DNA from: Parapristionchus giblindavisi
Taxonomy: Eukaryota; Nematoda; Chromadorea; Rhabditida; Diplogasteridae
Assembly (NCBI GenBank): GCA_943737045.1
Contig: CALSFV010000134.1
Location: forward strand, 80,954 to 144,953
Reading direction: 5' to 3'
DNA: 64,000 nt
A program made the translations under genes and the position numbers. Below, piece after piece: positions 44,901 to 60,480 of this stretch (its first letter is position 1; each line of letters starts with the position of its first letter). The notes under the pieces are model-generated. The model was not told the origin of the DNA and did not search any database. It saw nothing but the letters and a program-made list of their open reading frames with translations.

Positions 44901-47540
44901 GGTAAAATATGATAGGAGCCAAAAAATTATCTGTTGCCATGCACTTTCAGATTTTATATAATTAATTTTATTTTTTTTTGTGAAAAAAAGCAATTTTTAA
45001 GTGCACATGCATTATTTTTCTTATTGCTCTTTCAGGGGCTAATCATTTGATATATTGTTGTCGCCTGCGCTGCGTATTTTTTTCAAAAAATTTTTACAAA
45101 TTTTACACAATTAAAATTAATTATATAAAATCGTTTTTTTATACCTATCGAGGAAAAATACTCTTATTCAAAAGTCTCACTGAGACATAAGAGACTTCCC
45201 TTGTAAGTGAACAATATATAGAAGAAAATGTATTTATAGATAAACAAACCAGCAAAGTTAGAAGAACAGAATGAAAGTGCTCTATTGATGAAGTTACCAA
45301 GATTAGATAAGAGTTCAGAATTGACCTAATCATATAATCAATCAATATATCCATAGGTATATATAGAATACCTTCAAAGAGAAATCATCCCATGAGAATG
45401 CAGTATCTTGACTTTCAGGTCTCATATACAATAGATAGAATCTCCATATATCAGCTTCTATTCCTGTCTCCTTTGCCATATCACCAAATACTCCCGTACC
45501 ACGAGATTTACTGTACTTCATATACTAATCATTCTAATGAATATAATGAATATACAAACCTGAACTTAGTATCTTCATAATTGAGATATTCAGTAGCACA
45601 TACATGATTGACCATAGTATATCCATCATTAGCTGCTAATAGAGTACATGGGAACATAATGGCATGGAATGCTACATTATCCTGTCATATCAATCATATT
45701 GATACAGATAGAGATAGATATGAATATGATACCTTTCCAATAAAGTTATACAATTGAACATCATCAGGATTCTTCCACCATTTAGTCCAATCATTACCAA
45801 CAAGTTCTTTAGTTATAGAAAGATATCCAATAGGAGCATCAAACCATACGTAGAAGACCTCAAATGAATACATTCAATATCCAACACTCAATCAATATCT
45901 CTCCATAAAGAAGATAATACAAATAATATGATGATAATAGATTAAAATAGTAACCTTATTATCGAATCCTTCAATAGGTACAGGTGTACCCCATTTAAGA
46001 TCTCTAGTAATACATCTTTTATCTAATCCTCCCTTTAACCATCCTTTAGCTATAGATACTGCATTAGATGACCAATGATTGTTCTCAGAAGATAGTTTAG
46101 ATTCAACGAATGATGATACATCATCCTGAATAACAATTCAACTTATCATAAGAAGAATAGATACTTCAATACTTGAATCTTATCCAATTCAAGAAAGATA
46201 TGTTTAGATTGTTTAACAATCGGAGTCTTCTTACACAAATGACACTTTGGATCTTTGAGATCAACTGCATTAACAAGCTAAACAATCAATAATATTATAT
46301 TAAATGAATGAATCAATTAATCAATAATGGAACCTTTCCACATGAATCACATTGATCACCTCTAGCATCATCATATCCACAAAGAGGACAAATACCAGAT
46401 ACAAATCTATCAGCTAAGAATCTATAATAATACATATTTACTCTATTCATTATATTCAATCATAATGAACAATATCTATTATATCATTTGTCTACTATAC
46501 AATGTAAATATTATCAAACAATATTGATTAATTGATAATTACTCACTTATTACATGATTCACAATGAAGTTGATCTACCGTTTGAATAGCAGTAAATCCA
46601 TTTTTATCGATCTTCTTGAAGATATCTTGAGTGATCCTACAACTCCGTTATTTTTGATTCACGGCGTACACTACGATCTACGCCCATAGTTCGTAGTTTT
46701 CACAATCAACTTATTTTTACTACGGTATTATATTGGCCTTACGTGTCTACTCCGTAACCCCGTCGCAGTGACCCCACTTAAAAAATTATAATGTGTGAAT
46801 TTCGTATTTTGGCATAAATTGAATATTTACAAGGCGATGAGCTTACGGCGTAGACACATGCGGCCAATGCAACATAGAGAAAAGAACATTGTTGGGAAAG
46901 TAGTTATAAAAATATCAGGATTGAATATAATGAATTACTAACTCTGTTTGAGAATCAGTAGTAGTTCTTCCAAACTTATCAAATGAAATATTGAACCATT
47001 GATAGATATCTCTATGAATGGAATGATAACGATCACAGATCTACAATATTATCATTATGAATCGATAATTGAATGAATACAAACCTCCTTTGGAGTAAGT
47101 CCTTCTTGAATAGCCTTTGTCTCAGTTGCTGTACCGTATTCATCTGTTCCACAAATATACAGAGTATGGTATCCCTGAGATGAAATCCATTCTATTTCAA
47201 AACAACTATAGTACGGTACATATGATATCATGATACAAGACAGAAGAATGAATATTAAATAATGTACCTTCATTCTACAATATCTAGCAAAAACATCTCC
47301 ACTAAGTACACATCCAATGATATTACCAAGATGGGGAACATTGTTTACATATGGTAAAGCTGATGTAATCAATATGTTCTTCTCACCTATAATCAATATT
47401 TCAATGTCGCACAAAATAACTGAAGGAATACCTTTAACAGGTCTCAATTCCTTAGATTCAATCTTAGTATGATATGATGGTTTGATAGATGAATTAATCC
47501 ATGCTTCCCTAATAGAAGCTCCAGTAACCTCACGACTCAT
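38907..47540 (-). CDS. mars-1: Cytosolic methionyl-tRNA synthetase with C-terminal EMAPII domain
   Basis: About 25 exons run from 47540 down to 38907. The class I catalytic core has [19 protein letters not shown] (the HIGH box as HLGN) and KFSKS (the KMSKS box, split over an intron at 45560/45510). Zinc knuckles are CESC, CPLC, CDSC and [23 protein letters not shown] and the anticodon-binding part [15 protein letters not shown] follow. A lysine/serine linker and a coiled region ([19 protein letters not shown]) lead to an EMAPII/Arc1p-type tRNA-binding domain: [55 protein letters not shown]. Nematode MetRS is known to carry this fusion. It charges initiator and elongator tRNA-Met. Verified exon lengths keep frame from 47540 to 45250. 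Start at 47540 is chosen over an in-frame ATG 15 bases upstream; a further N-terminal exon cannot be excluded. Introns hold six or more MITEs. Confidence 0.93.
39205..40836. mobile_element. Foldback element, family FB1 (copy 3), in mars-1 intron
   Basis: The ends AAACACACTATTCG and CTCTCAGATAGTGTTT match the other FB1 copies, as do the internal GGTATCGATGAAAAAT and the arm with CGAAGGCTGGAATTC. It carries a nested hAT-like MITE at 39283-39474. The centre has its own palindrome around TGATGACCACATT (about 40015-40215). Confidence 0.8.
39283..39474. mobile_element. hAT-like MITE, CATAGGTGGGC family (copy 1), nested
   Basis: The ends are CATAGGTGGGC and GCCCACCTATG, with ATTACAGG duplicated exactly on both sides (39275-39282 and 39475-39482). 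The interior has repeated GCAAGGCTATGCGCAA units. Because the host element's own sequence is split, the order of insertion is certain. Confidence 0.92.
41014..41640. mobile_element. Inverted-repeat element, TTAATTTTC-ended family (copy 2)
   Basis: TATGTCGTGTTAATTTTC at the left is mirrored by GAAAATTAACACCACATTA at the right. Inner arms share GTCCTCTTGTAAATAG and GCAAATATCTCGG with the copy at 18390-19045. Here the passenger is a CAAGGGAA element instead. It lies in a mars-1 intron. Confidence 0.78.
41191..41430. mobile_element. PIF/Harbinger-like MITE (CAAGGGAAGCAC), nested
   Basis: TAA stands at both borders (41188-41190, 41431-41433). The arms read CAAGGGAAGCACC...GTTGCGACGG and the inverse. 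The loop contains a run of 15 G at 41256-41270. Confidence 0.85.
42782..43031. mobile_element. Tc1-like MITE, short relative of 31319-32240
   Basis: CAGTAGCGGCCAAAAGTATC and its complement, each next to TA, bound 250 bases without coding capacity. TTTTGACTCAGATGA is also shared with the longer relative. Confidence 0.88.
43096..43508. mobile_element. PIF/Harbinger-like MITE (CAAGGGAATGG) carrying a tRNA-like core
   Basis: Arms of about 110 bases start CAAGGGAATGGTCTGAAGAC and end with the inverse; TAA is duplicated at the borders (43093-43095, 43509-43511). The loop holds a tRNA-Ser/Leu-like sequence. It lies in a mars-1 intron. Confidence 0.87.
43280..43353 (+). other. tRNA-Ser/Leu-like relic inside a MITE
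   Basis: GGTGGCCGAGTGGTTTAGGG matches the A box/D arm of serine and leucine tRNAs, and GCAGGTTCGACTCC matches the B box/T arm. The T stem has two mismatches, the acceptor stem does not close and no clear anticodon stem forms, so I call it a tRNA-derived relic. Confidence 0.65.
44438..44599. mobile_element. hAT-like MITE, CATAGGTCG family (copy 3)
   Basis: The ends CATAGGTCGAAAAGTATG and CTATTCGACCTATG have the exact 8 bp flank ACCATATC on both sides. It contains tandem CTGACCGGATTTTGAGCC units. It is in a mars-1 intron. Confidence 0.92.
44837..45203. mobile_element. PIF/Harbinger-like MITE (CAAGGGAAGTC) at a splice acceptor
   Basis: The ends are CAAGGGAAGTC and GACTTCCCTTG, with TAA at both borders (44834-44836, 45204-45206). 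Minus-strand mars-1 exon 13 starts at 44832. The acceptor TTAG is formed by the complement of this TAA plus the next base, directly after the element's CTTCCCTTG end. Confidence 0.88.
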
Positions 47541-48066
47541 ATCTACTCTATTCAATCAATCAATCAATACAATATACTCAATCTCATACTTTCAGGTATA
47601 TCAATCGTTACAAACGATTTCGTTATTTCGACATCTCTCCATCATAAAAAAATAAAACCTTTATCGTTTCTCTGCGAGACATTATTACATATATACATTA
47701 CATTATTATTATTATTATTATTACTAGATGGAAAATAAACAAGTCAAGTGTACAATGACCATAAAGGATTAAACAAATGGAATACATATATCATATGGTA
47801 AGATAACCTTCGTAACGTATAATATTATATAGATTTAAGGCTTAGAAGTATCATACTCATAAGAATAGATGTAAAAGTGAATAAAGATAATCATATCATA
47901 CAATTATATCATAGTACTCGTCGTACATATTACACGTTTATAATAATACATAATTGGTAGATGACTAATTTGTACATATTAAACATTTCTATGATTACTC
48001 TAGATACATCTTTTTTATAAACAATAAAGAAAAAAGAATAAAAGAGTTAGAGTTTCATCAATATGG
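47541..48066. other. Spacer between mars-1 and the KIAA2013 homologue
   Basis: About 530 bases of AT-rich sequence, including (ATT)n near 47703-47724. No gene is seen. On the minus strand it lies between the end of the KIAA2013 homologue and the start of mars-1, and ATTGATTGATTGATTGAATAG just before mars-1 ends in an acceptor-like AG. Confidence 0.5.
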
Positions 48067-51796
<3,730 letters not shown>

Positions 51797-52614
51797 TAAT
51801 TAATCATAGAAAACGTATATACTTAAACAAGAATAGTAAATATATACCGAATTCCACATATATGAGAAAATTAAGTGTTCACCTCATTTTTTGAGTTGCA
51901 TCAGATTCCCGCACGGAAACATAGAGGACGAGTTTAGCTCGCGTTGCGGTCGCGTCGCGAAAAGTTGGCTAATTGCCAAATATTGGTGCGTGTTGAGTCC
52001 TACCACGAAAACCCTTTAGATTATGCTAAAGTATATGGAAAAATTTTTCACTTTCGTGGCCGGCCCTTGTCATACTCGGAAAATGTCATACGGTATGGTG
52101 TTCATTCGTGTTCATTGTGTCTCGTAGCGATTGTTAGCATACTGTTAATTATTTTCGGAAAGTTTGCACTCGTCCTCTCGGGCTGTTTTAGGTGTCCGTG
52201 TCCCGTAAACGTCGAAGCTGGCTTCTCACCAGCCATTGCCAATTCCCCATCGTCAATCTTCAATTACTTATTACAAATCAATCAACACTCCAACTAGAAA
52301 ATGACTCTTTTAAATTAAAATTTTAAAAAAAGAATAAAAAATTGTTGAACATTATGGTGTAGCAGTTGTGTGGATGTGTTGATGATTCCTAAAATCGTCA
52401 TTTTGAATTATCTCGGAAATATAGTTTGTAGTTTAATCGGATGATTCATTGTGAGATCTTACATAACTTTTTAAACTTGAGATGTACTAGTTGTCATTCT
52501 ATTTCATTTCTTTTGTGTTTTGTAACAATCTATTTTCTACTCATATAACCGACCGGTCTGGCTTCTGCCTATCAGTTAATATTGTGTCATTTGAATCTAC
52601 TGTTAAGATTCTTC
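51797..52614. promoter_or_regulatory. Divergent upstream region
   Basis: Head-to-head spacer between the KIAA2013 homologue (-) and the ABC transporter (+). Its middle (about 51900-52230) is clearly less AT-rich than the surroundings, with several CG dinucleotides. It presumably contains both promoters; no specific element is identifiable. Confidence 0.4.
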
Positions 52615-55600
52615 ATGGGTCTGAACAGGGTGTATCTGCCAAGTTTATTTATAATATTTGACATAATATTCACTTTTTTATCTTTGGCATTCTTCTCACC
52701 TAATTTCAAGTGTACACCTAGCCTAATCTACCAAGTAAGAATAATTTTCTATTCGTTTTATCTACATTTACATTTATTTCTTACAGTATGTATTTTTACT
52801 GGATGGATATTCATTCTCTCGTTCACCATTTGATTTCGTCATTTTTCTCTTAATCAGAACAGTAGGTATTGCTGGTGCGGCCCTTCTCATTGCATTCAAT
52901 AAAGTACGTTGTGAACATATTATTCTGGCTCCATAATGTCATTCAGGAATCTTTTGTTAAATCTCTCAGTCTGCCATGTCTCGGTTTCTCCATTTCTATT
53001 TATTCATTCAGTATTGTCAAACTCCTCGCTCTCTCAGAACATACGGAAATTCTTTCATATACAGGTGAACTCAGGCGTTTGAATCCATGCATGATCTAGT
53101 ATGAAAAATACTCGAATCATGCATGGATTCTACCATGCAAGATCACGGAAAATTCGTGCATGATCACGAACCACGGATATTCCATGCATGATCATGCTTG
53201 GAATGTCGAATCATGCATGACTATACTTGTATTGGTGATCATGCAAGGATTTCAACACCAGAGAACATAGTAAATTCGTTGTTGACTTTCGCAATCATTT
53301 CATTATAGGTCTTTGGTTTCTTATATCATGGACAGTTGTATCATCTACTTCATTCTGTATATTATGGTATGAACTCTTTGTATATCAATTTTTTTCTGTT
53401 AAATGTATCGCATAAGGAAAGATAAACAAATCTAGTATTCTCTATTCAGGTATTTGGTATTGGCTAAATCAACTGTTAATTACACCAGATTGTTCAATCC
53501 AGATGAAGAAGACTCATCTAACGGGTAAGTATTATTTATCTAACTATATCATATATATGTATTGTTTGTTCGAATAATGAAATAATGATGTATATATGTT
53601 GAGATCAAATGAATCATCGTCTAGAAGTGATGATACAGAGAATGGATCTGAGAAGAAAGATAGAATGTCAACATTGAATCATATTAAACGTATATTATCA
53701 TATTGTCTAAACGAATGGCCTTGGTTCCTTGGTGGATTCTTCTTCCTTTTAACTTATTCTGGAGGTAATATATTGATATTGAGATAATATAATAATGAAA
53801 TGATTAAGTTCGTATATTCATTCCATACTATACTGGTAAAGTAATAGCAAATATTGTTCATGCACGTGGATATGATGCTTTATTTGAATCTGTTCTTATT
53901 ATGTCTATTCTCACTTTAGTAAGGTATACTGTATACTGTATCTATATTGATATATAATATACTAATCGATATCAGTACAATCCTTGGGGGATTCCGTGGT
54001 GGTTGTTTTGATTACGGTACTTCTCTCATTGCAAGAAGAGTCCGAAGAGATCTATTCACTTCTCTTGTTAAGCAAGATATTGCATTCTTTGATGTTACTA
54101 AAACAGGTATTGATGGATTGAATCTTAATATATAATATTGATTGATATTGATTGAGGTGAATTGGTATCACGTCTGACATCAGATTGTACTTCATTATCT
54201 GACAGTGTAGCTGTTAATGTCAATATATTCCTTAGAAATGGAATCATGCTCGTATTCAATATTATTTATATCTTATACGATATATAATATAATTGCAGTT
54301 AGGAGCACTTGGATTTATGTTTGCTCTATCATGGAGATTAGCTCTTGTTACATTCATTGCTATTCCTCTAATTGGTTATATCACTAAAGTATATGGATCA
54401 TTCTTTGATGTATGAACACTAATCATATATTCATATTATTATTATTATATTTCATTTAGAAATTGAGTGAGAAAATGCAAGAAACGATAGCAAATGCAAA
54501 TCATACTGCAGAAGAGGTTTGTTGAATAAGGAATTGATGATGTTTATGAATGTTCATTCTATAGGTTCTGTCTACTATGAGAACAATTCGATCATTTGGA
54601 TGTGAGAATAGAGAATCTCGTCGATTTGAGAAAATGTTAGATAATACTCTTTCTATTGGAAAGAAAAGGTTAGATTATATAATGTAGACTAATGAATATT
54701 ATAATATATTGTTGTATTAGAGCTATTGGATATGTTGGAAGTAATTGGACTAGTGAATTATCGAACAATGCAATATTAGTAGGAGTACTTGCATATGGAG
54801 GACATCTCGCTATATCTCGTTAGATATCATTCCCTTATCTTGTAATCATTTATATTGTAGAAAAGATAACATCCGAGAACTTCATATCATTCTTGATATA
54901 TCAAATGCAACTTGGAGAGAATCTTTATGTTAGTCATCAAAATTCATTTTATCATACGTGGGCGTCATTGTCGCTAGCGGCTAGACCCTCCCTATTTAGC
55001 CAAAATTCACTGTAAAATGAAAATTTTCCGTTTAACTCATCCGATTTTTGCATCCTACCCACCCGATTTTTATTTCCAGCGGCAAAGGTTGCCCACGTAT
55101 GATTTGTATTACAATTAACCCATAAGTACATAGAATGATATAAACTTCACAGTGAGTGATATATAAAAGAGGTAGATGGGTGAGAGAGTACATCCATGTG
55201 AGAGAGTGCAGATGGTTATAGTACGATTACTGTAATTTCTGTCGTTTCGTAAAGTTATAGTTAATAATGAATGATATTATAGAGTATAGGATGGGTGATA
55301 ACTGGTCTAATGCAATCTGTTGGTGCATCTCGTAAAGTATTTGAGTATATGAATAGAATACCAAAGATTCCCAATGATGGAAAACTTACTAATAATGTAC
55401 AGGTATGGTTATTATATACTCGAGTATTTTTGACTCGCGGAGTAAATCAGATCGTTCACTACGGTGTGGGAAAACGATAATGGGATGGTGAGCTAAACTC
55501 ACGACCTAAACCGTATCCTCATATTGTGATGTACTCCGTATAGAGACAATATCCCCCTCTTCCTATATCGTCATTCACGTCGAAGCTTACGCCGCGAATA

Positions 55601-56693
55601 AAAATACCCGAGTAGTATGGAAATGTTATCATGAATAGTATTTGTTATTATTTAGGGTGATATTAAAATAAATTCAGTTTCATTTGTATATCCAAGTCGT
55701 CCGAAGAATCCTGTATTGAAGGTGCGATAATTGATATGATTAGTTAATGATAATAGTATTATAGAGTTTATCTCTTCATATCAAACCAGGAGAGACAATA
55801 GCTCTAGTAGGTCCATCTGGGGGAGGAAAATCATCTATTATATCATTACTTCAACATTTCTATGAACCACAAGAAGGATCAATAACATTAGATGATATTC
55901 CAATCAAAGATTATGATCATATATATTATCATCAAAAAGTATCACTTGTATCACAAGAACCAGTCTTATATGATGGATCTGTCAGACAGAATATTGCATA
56001 TGGATGTGAATGGGCTACTGAAGATGATATTATACAGGTTATATTGATTGATTGATGGAATGAATCATTCCATTATAGGCTGCGAAGACTGCAAATGTTC
56101 ATAACTTTGTGATGGAATTAGATGAAGGTTATGATACTAATTGTGGTGAGAAAGGAGTACAAATGAGTGGTTAGTTGATAGAATCTCATTATTTATTCAT
56201 ATATAGATATGATTATAGGTGGACAGAAACAAAGAATAGCTATTGCACGTGCATTGATTCGTAAACCATCTGTTGTCATTCTTGATGAAGCAACTAGTGC
56301 ATTAGATTCAGAGAGTGAGAATATTGTACAAGAAGCATTACAAACGTAATCATTACTCTTTATCGATTCATATTTTTCTAATGCATGATCACGGATAATC
56401 CATGCATGATTCAAGTATTTTTCATGCTAGATCATTAATATTTTGTTGTTTAGATATTGTTGTGATCGTACAGTAATCATCATAGCTCATCGATTATCGA
56501 CTATTGAGAAAGCTCATCGGATTGCTGTTATTAATAAAGGGGAAGTTGTACAGGTAATCGATATAATGAAGGTATACGGTAGATATCAATATAATATTGA
56601 TTGATTCAGATTGGAAGTCATAAGGAACTAATGGAAGATTCAGAAGGATTGTACTATAATCTTGTCAGTAGGCAAATAAAACATGGAATATAA
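52615..56693 (+). CDS. TAP-like half ABC transporter (ABCB9/HAF type)
   Basis: The gene has about 18 short exons. The N-terminal accessory membrane region ([20 protein letters not shown] and three more hydrophobic segments) is followed by a six-helix core (for example [52 protein letters not shown]). The nucleotide-binding domain has Walker [11 protein letters not shown]-loop [12 protein letters not shown], signature [14 protein letters not shown], Walker [13 protein letters not shown] and H-loop [10 protein letters not shown]. The stop is at 56691-56693. TAP-like half transporters dimerise and pump peptides across ER or lysosomal membranes; C. elegans haf-4/haf-9 are the relatives. All core catalytic residues are present. 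The start at 52615 is the first ATG of the hydrophobic N-terminus. MITEs lie at 53076, 54953 and 55418 within introns. Confidence 0.9.
53076..53250. repeat. CATGCATGATC palindromic repeat
   Basis: The motif CATGCATGATC and variants recur in both orientations about nine times with inverted symmetry (GAATCCATGCATGATC...GATCATGCATGGATTC). A shorter related block is at 56380-56432 in another intron of the same gene. Confidence 0.65.
54953..55103. mobile_element. hAT-like MITE, CATACGTGGGC family (copy 4)
   Basis: CATACGTGGGCGTCATTGTC and GTTGCCCACGTATG ends, with CCCGATTTTT inside. The flanks CATTTTAT/ATTTGTAT are only loosely alike. It is in an intron of the ABC transporter. Confidence 0.82.
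55418..55615. mobile_element. MITE with ACTCGAGTATTTTT ends
   Basis: ACTCGAGTATTTTTGACTCG at the left is mirrored by CGCGAATAAAAATACCCGAGT at the right, next to TA-rich flanks. It contains CGGCGTAAG-type words that recur at about 46830-46860 in a mars-1 intron. It is in an ABC transporter intron. Confidence 0.65.
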
Positions 56694-56982
56694 TAGATAT
56701 TTGAATATCTTATCTATTTCTTAAATATGTGTAAATTCCCTTGATTCGAATTCAATTAAATTATAATGCATAACTTGCAATAATTATTGGTATTTTCGTA
56801 ATCTCTGATACTTTCTCATTCATCTCATCAATCGTGTTATAGCACTTTAATATATAATATTTATTTCATTTACATTGTTAAAGCTTTCTCAAATGTATAA
56901 AAGTGGTTGAAGTTGTTTCCACTTATGGACTCGTAAAGTGGATAGAGAAAGGGGGAGGATATGAAGATTGATTGATCGTTAT

Positions 56983-57671
56983 ATGAAGGTTATGAAGAAG
57001 TATGAAATTGAAATGACTCCAATGGATTATATATTGTATTCATATCGATTTCTTCCTCGTTTTATTCTTATTAACCAACAAAATCAACGAATTAATAATA
57101 TGAGAAATACTCTTATAAATATCGTAAGTACCAGTTCCTTTTTTTCATCTGAAAAAGTTGATTTTTTGAAAACTGATAAAAGGAGAAAAGCGAACTTGGT
57201 AGACCTGTTTTTTTTCTTTTCTTCATTGAAGATAAAAAAAAAGAATTATATTAGTGAGTATTTCAAGTTGCGGCAAATTGATTTGGTTAGAACGTCATTT
57301 AAAAATCAGATCTCTTAATTTTTCACTTCTACATTCGATCCTTGGAAGATGGCTTCATTTGGATTCAATAAGTTTATATTGTAGTTAATGGATGTAAATT
57401 ATTTACAGTTATATAATGATGGAAAAGTTAATCGATAAAGATCAGCTACTATTATGTATAATGCATTTTTGTACACTTAAAAGTATCAAAATTGTGAATA
57501 TTGTAATTTTAGGAGAAAAATTTGAAGGAAATGAAAGAAGACGTTAATATTGCGAACTCATCTACAGGTACATTTATCATTTTACCATTATTGAGAAATT
57601 TGAATTATCTTATTGAGGTTCAATGAAAAATGAAAATTGTAGAATGCATAAAAGAAAAGAAGAGGACTTGA
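56983..57671 (+). CDS. Doubtful small protein, unknown
   Basis: Three exons (56983-57123, 57513-57567, 57643-57671) join in phase to 74 residues. It begins MKVMKKYEIEMTPMDYILYS and ends in a charged stretch (EKNLKEMKEDVN...KEKKRT). I do not recognise it. The exons have canonical GTAAGT/TTTTAG-like borders and lower AT content in exon 1, but the last exon is very short. It could be chance. It lies 290 bases after the ABC transporter on the same strand. Confidence 0.3.
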
Positions 57672-58624
57672 AGGTAATTCACCTATTTTTCATAAATATT
57701 CGTATTATTGATTGATGTGTTTTATGTCTGATCCATCATTTTATTCATATCCATTCCATATAAATATTTCTATCATCTAATCTCATCTTCAAAAGTTAAC
57801 AAAAGAAACGAGAGACGATTCAGTGTGCAAAATGGAAAAAAAAGGTTTCTCTGATTTTCGCAACTTTTGAAAAGAGGTAATTCCTTATTCCTCTATTCAT
57901 CTCTTCTATTCCTTATTCATCTATTCATCTCTTCTATTCCTTATTCCTCTATTCATCTCTTCTATTCCTTATTCATCTATTTATCTATGTCAGGATCGCT
58001 TAGTCTTTTCATGGTAAATTGTCTCAACTTTCTCTTTCATTTCTTTCTATTCTTTTATCTTCTTTATACAATAGTTTCTTCTTCTTATAATGTCCTTCTT
58101 TACTCTACCAAGAGTAAGTTTCATCTATTCAATCAATCAATCATTCGATGAATGAATGAATCAATCAATCATTCAATCGATCGATCCATCCAATCAATCA
58201 ATATTCTTATAGAACATTAATATCTCTTGTCTACATAATGATTCAATAGACATGATATCATATCCTCTTCATATCTCAACATTGGGAAGGTATTCAATTA
58301 CATTTCATCTTCTTCTTCTTCCGTTATTTGTTCCTTTTCATTGAAGAATATGAAGGGAAGTGGAATGGAATTATAATATCATTCATTTTAGATCTTCATT
58401 CAATCATAATCAATCAAAAGACATACAATCTTCACATATTCCATTCCATTATGTTAGTTTATATATTCAATTTACTATTGAGTACATATTCATTAACTGA
58501 TCTACCTTCTACATATATTCAAACAGTTCATTATTTGTTTTATTCTATCCGTGAATTTTGAAAATTGATATTATTCTAACTTATTTGGTGGTATATAAAT
58601 ATTTGATTGAAGAATCGTGAAGGA
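57672..58624. other. Pyrimidine- and (ATTC)-rich spacer
   Basis: It contains tandem TTATTC(C/A)TCTATTCATCTCTTC units near 57880-57985 and CAATCAAT runs near 58130-58200. I see no supportable exon. Confidence 0.6.
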
Positions 58625-59385
58625 ATGTCTCTTCATCCACATTTTTCATCACAAATTCCATCAAATTCATTTGTATATCCTCAATTACCATATCATTCTC
58701 ATCTAATCAATCAATCACAAATCGAATCCAATCCAATATGGTATGATATTCATTTATATTCATCTTATATGCTATCCAATGATTGAATTAATTAAAAATA
58801 AAATATAATATGAATAATATAGTTAAATGTATGATATTAAGGTATCGTCCACCATGTCTTCCTCAAGTTGTTTATGTTACTCCTTCCATTCCTCATTTCA
58901 TTCCTCCAACACAAAAAGTATATTTATCTATTAGAATAACTTAATCAAATGAGTTAAATGTAGTTCAATCTTAGGTCCAAAATTACGTTTTAAACTACGA
59001 GGCCTAACCGCATTTTGGAATTCATTTTGAAAACCCTACTGCATTTTGCGAAAACCTGATAGCATTTTGTAATTTTTCGTGAAAAGCAGACGGCATTTTG
59101 CAAATCTGTAACGTAGCCTATCGACCTATGAATTCGATCTTTTAAAAATGGGCAATGAAAAAAAAAGAGAAGATAGTGAAGATTATAAATAAATCATATT
59201 TGAACTAATAAAGTAAATATATTTAGATAGAAGATGTATATAGTGAAGACTACGATTATGATCCATTTTCTTCTCAATGTTCTTCTATTTGTTGTGAAGG
59301 TTTCACTCAAATATTATGGATTATATTACTTCTTTTATCATCATTAGTTATAGCTGCTTTCTTCTTAGGTTTATTTTCACTCTAG
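58625..59385 (+). CDS. Small proline-rich protein with C-terminal membrane segment
   Basis: Three exons (58625-58740, 58842-58917, 59227-59385) join in phase to 116 residues. The N-terminal 65 residues are rich in Pro, Ser, His and Tyr (for example RPPCLPQVVYVTPSIPHF). An acidic stretch EDVYSEDYDYD and a cysteine pair (SSICCEG) precede one hydrophobic segment (ILWIILLLLSSLVIAAFFLG) that ends the protein, so it is probably tail-anchored. I do not recognise the family. The second intron holds a hAT-like MITE. Confidence 0.6.
58972..59130. mobile_element. hAT-like MITE, CATAGGTCG family (copy 4, divergent)
   Basis: TTAGGTCCAAAATTACGTTT at the left and CCTATCGACCTATG at the right, with three internal CTGACCGCATTTTG-like units, all more diverged than in the other copies. 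The flank duplication is no longer clear. Confidence 0.7.
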
Positions 59386-59689
59386 TCAATCTATTCCAAA
59401 TAGTACTTAAAGGGAGAAACCCCGTTTGAAGAACGACCAGGCTCTCACTATTGTCTAGTAGTTAACTATTGTACTAGTTTAACGTAATTCTCCCTTTAAT
59501 TTCTCTTTCATATTGCTTCTTCTAATTTATTATCCAAGTCCACGTATCCACGTATTACACACATTCTTCCCCATTCATTCATTCATTTCACTACATATCA
59601 TACCTAATTCTATTCACTATAGTTTATATCATAGATCAATATACCATCTTCATTCATTGTCAATACATTCAATCATCACAGATACAGCA

Positions 59690-59835
59690 CACTTCCTCTC
59701 CCTCTCCTTTTCCCTTCTCTCCCTCTCCCTCTCCTTTTCCCTTCTCTCCCTCTCCCTCTCCCTCTCCCTCTCCTTTTCCCTTCTCTCCCTCTCCCTCTCC
59801 CTCTCCCTTCTCTCCCTCTCCCTCTCCCTCTCCTT
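59690..59835. repeat. CTCTCC/CTTTTCC pyrimidine satellite
   Basis: Repeats of CTCTCCCTCTCCTTTTCCCTT with variable numbers of CTCTCC units; strictly pyrimidine on the plus strand for about 145 bases. Confidence 0.93.
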
Positions 59836-60289
59836 TTCCCCGAGAGAATGAAATGATAGAGAGAGGGACACAATTTGGTCTTTTATCACGAGAGGAAGGG
59901 AATAGAGAATAGAAAGAGGAAGAGAAGTAGGGAGAGGGAAGTTGATGAAGATGTATATGATAAAGATCAAGAGAAATAGAAATAGAAATAATCAATAAAA
60001 TTAGAGAGAAAATGTTGATTGAATATAATTGAAGATAAAAGGAATAAAGAATGTTTGTTTAATAGAATCAATACAATTAAATTAAGAATGTATATTATTA
60101 TAATATTATAAATCAATGAAATACTTATTATTTGATTGTAATAAGAGATACTTGTACATACTTCTTGATATGACAATAAATAGTTTATGTGTGAAATGAA
60201 GAAAAGAAAAGAAAAAAGGAAGTAGAAATGGATAGTGAGATAATCAGAGTCATACACATAGATACAAGATCAAACGTTCATTCATGCTA

Positions 60290-60480
60290 CCCCCCCCCCC
60301 CTTTCTCCCTCTCCCTTTCCTTCTCTACCTCTCCCTTTCCTTCTCTACCTCTCCCTTTCCTTCTCTACCTCTCCCTTTCCTTCTCTACCTCTCCCTTTCC
60401 TTCTCTACCTCTCCCTCTACATCTCTACCTCTCCCCCTTCTCCTTCTCCCCTTTCCATCCCTACCTCTCCTTTCCTTCCC
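60290..60480. repeat. Poly-C plus CTCTCCCTTTCCTTCTAC minisatellite
   Basis: A run of 12 C (60290-60301) is followed by about six 20-base units of TACCTCTCCCTTTCCTTCTC, then degenerate copies. Confidence 0.93.

Noticed and set aside
51944..52297. 117-codon open frame in the divergent promoter region with a hydrophobic stretch
   Set aside because: It has no ATG, no recognised family and no evident splice partners; the openness may follow from higher GC content.
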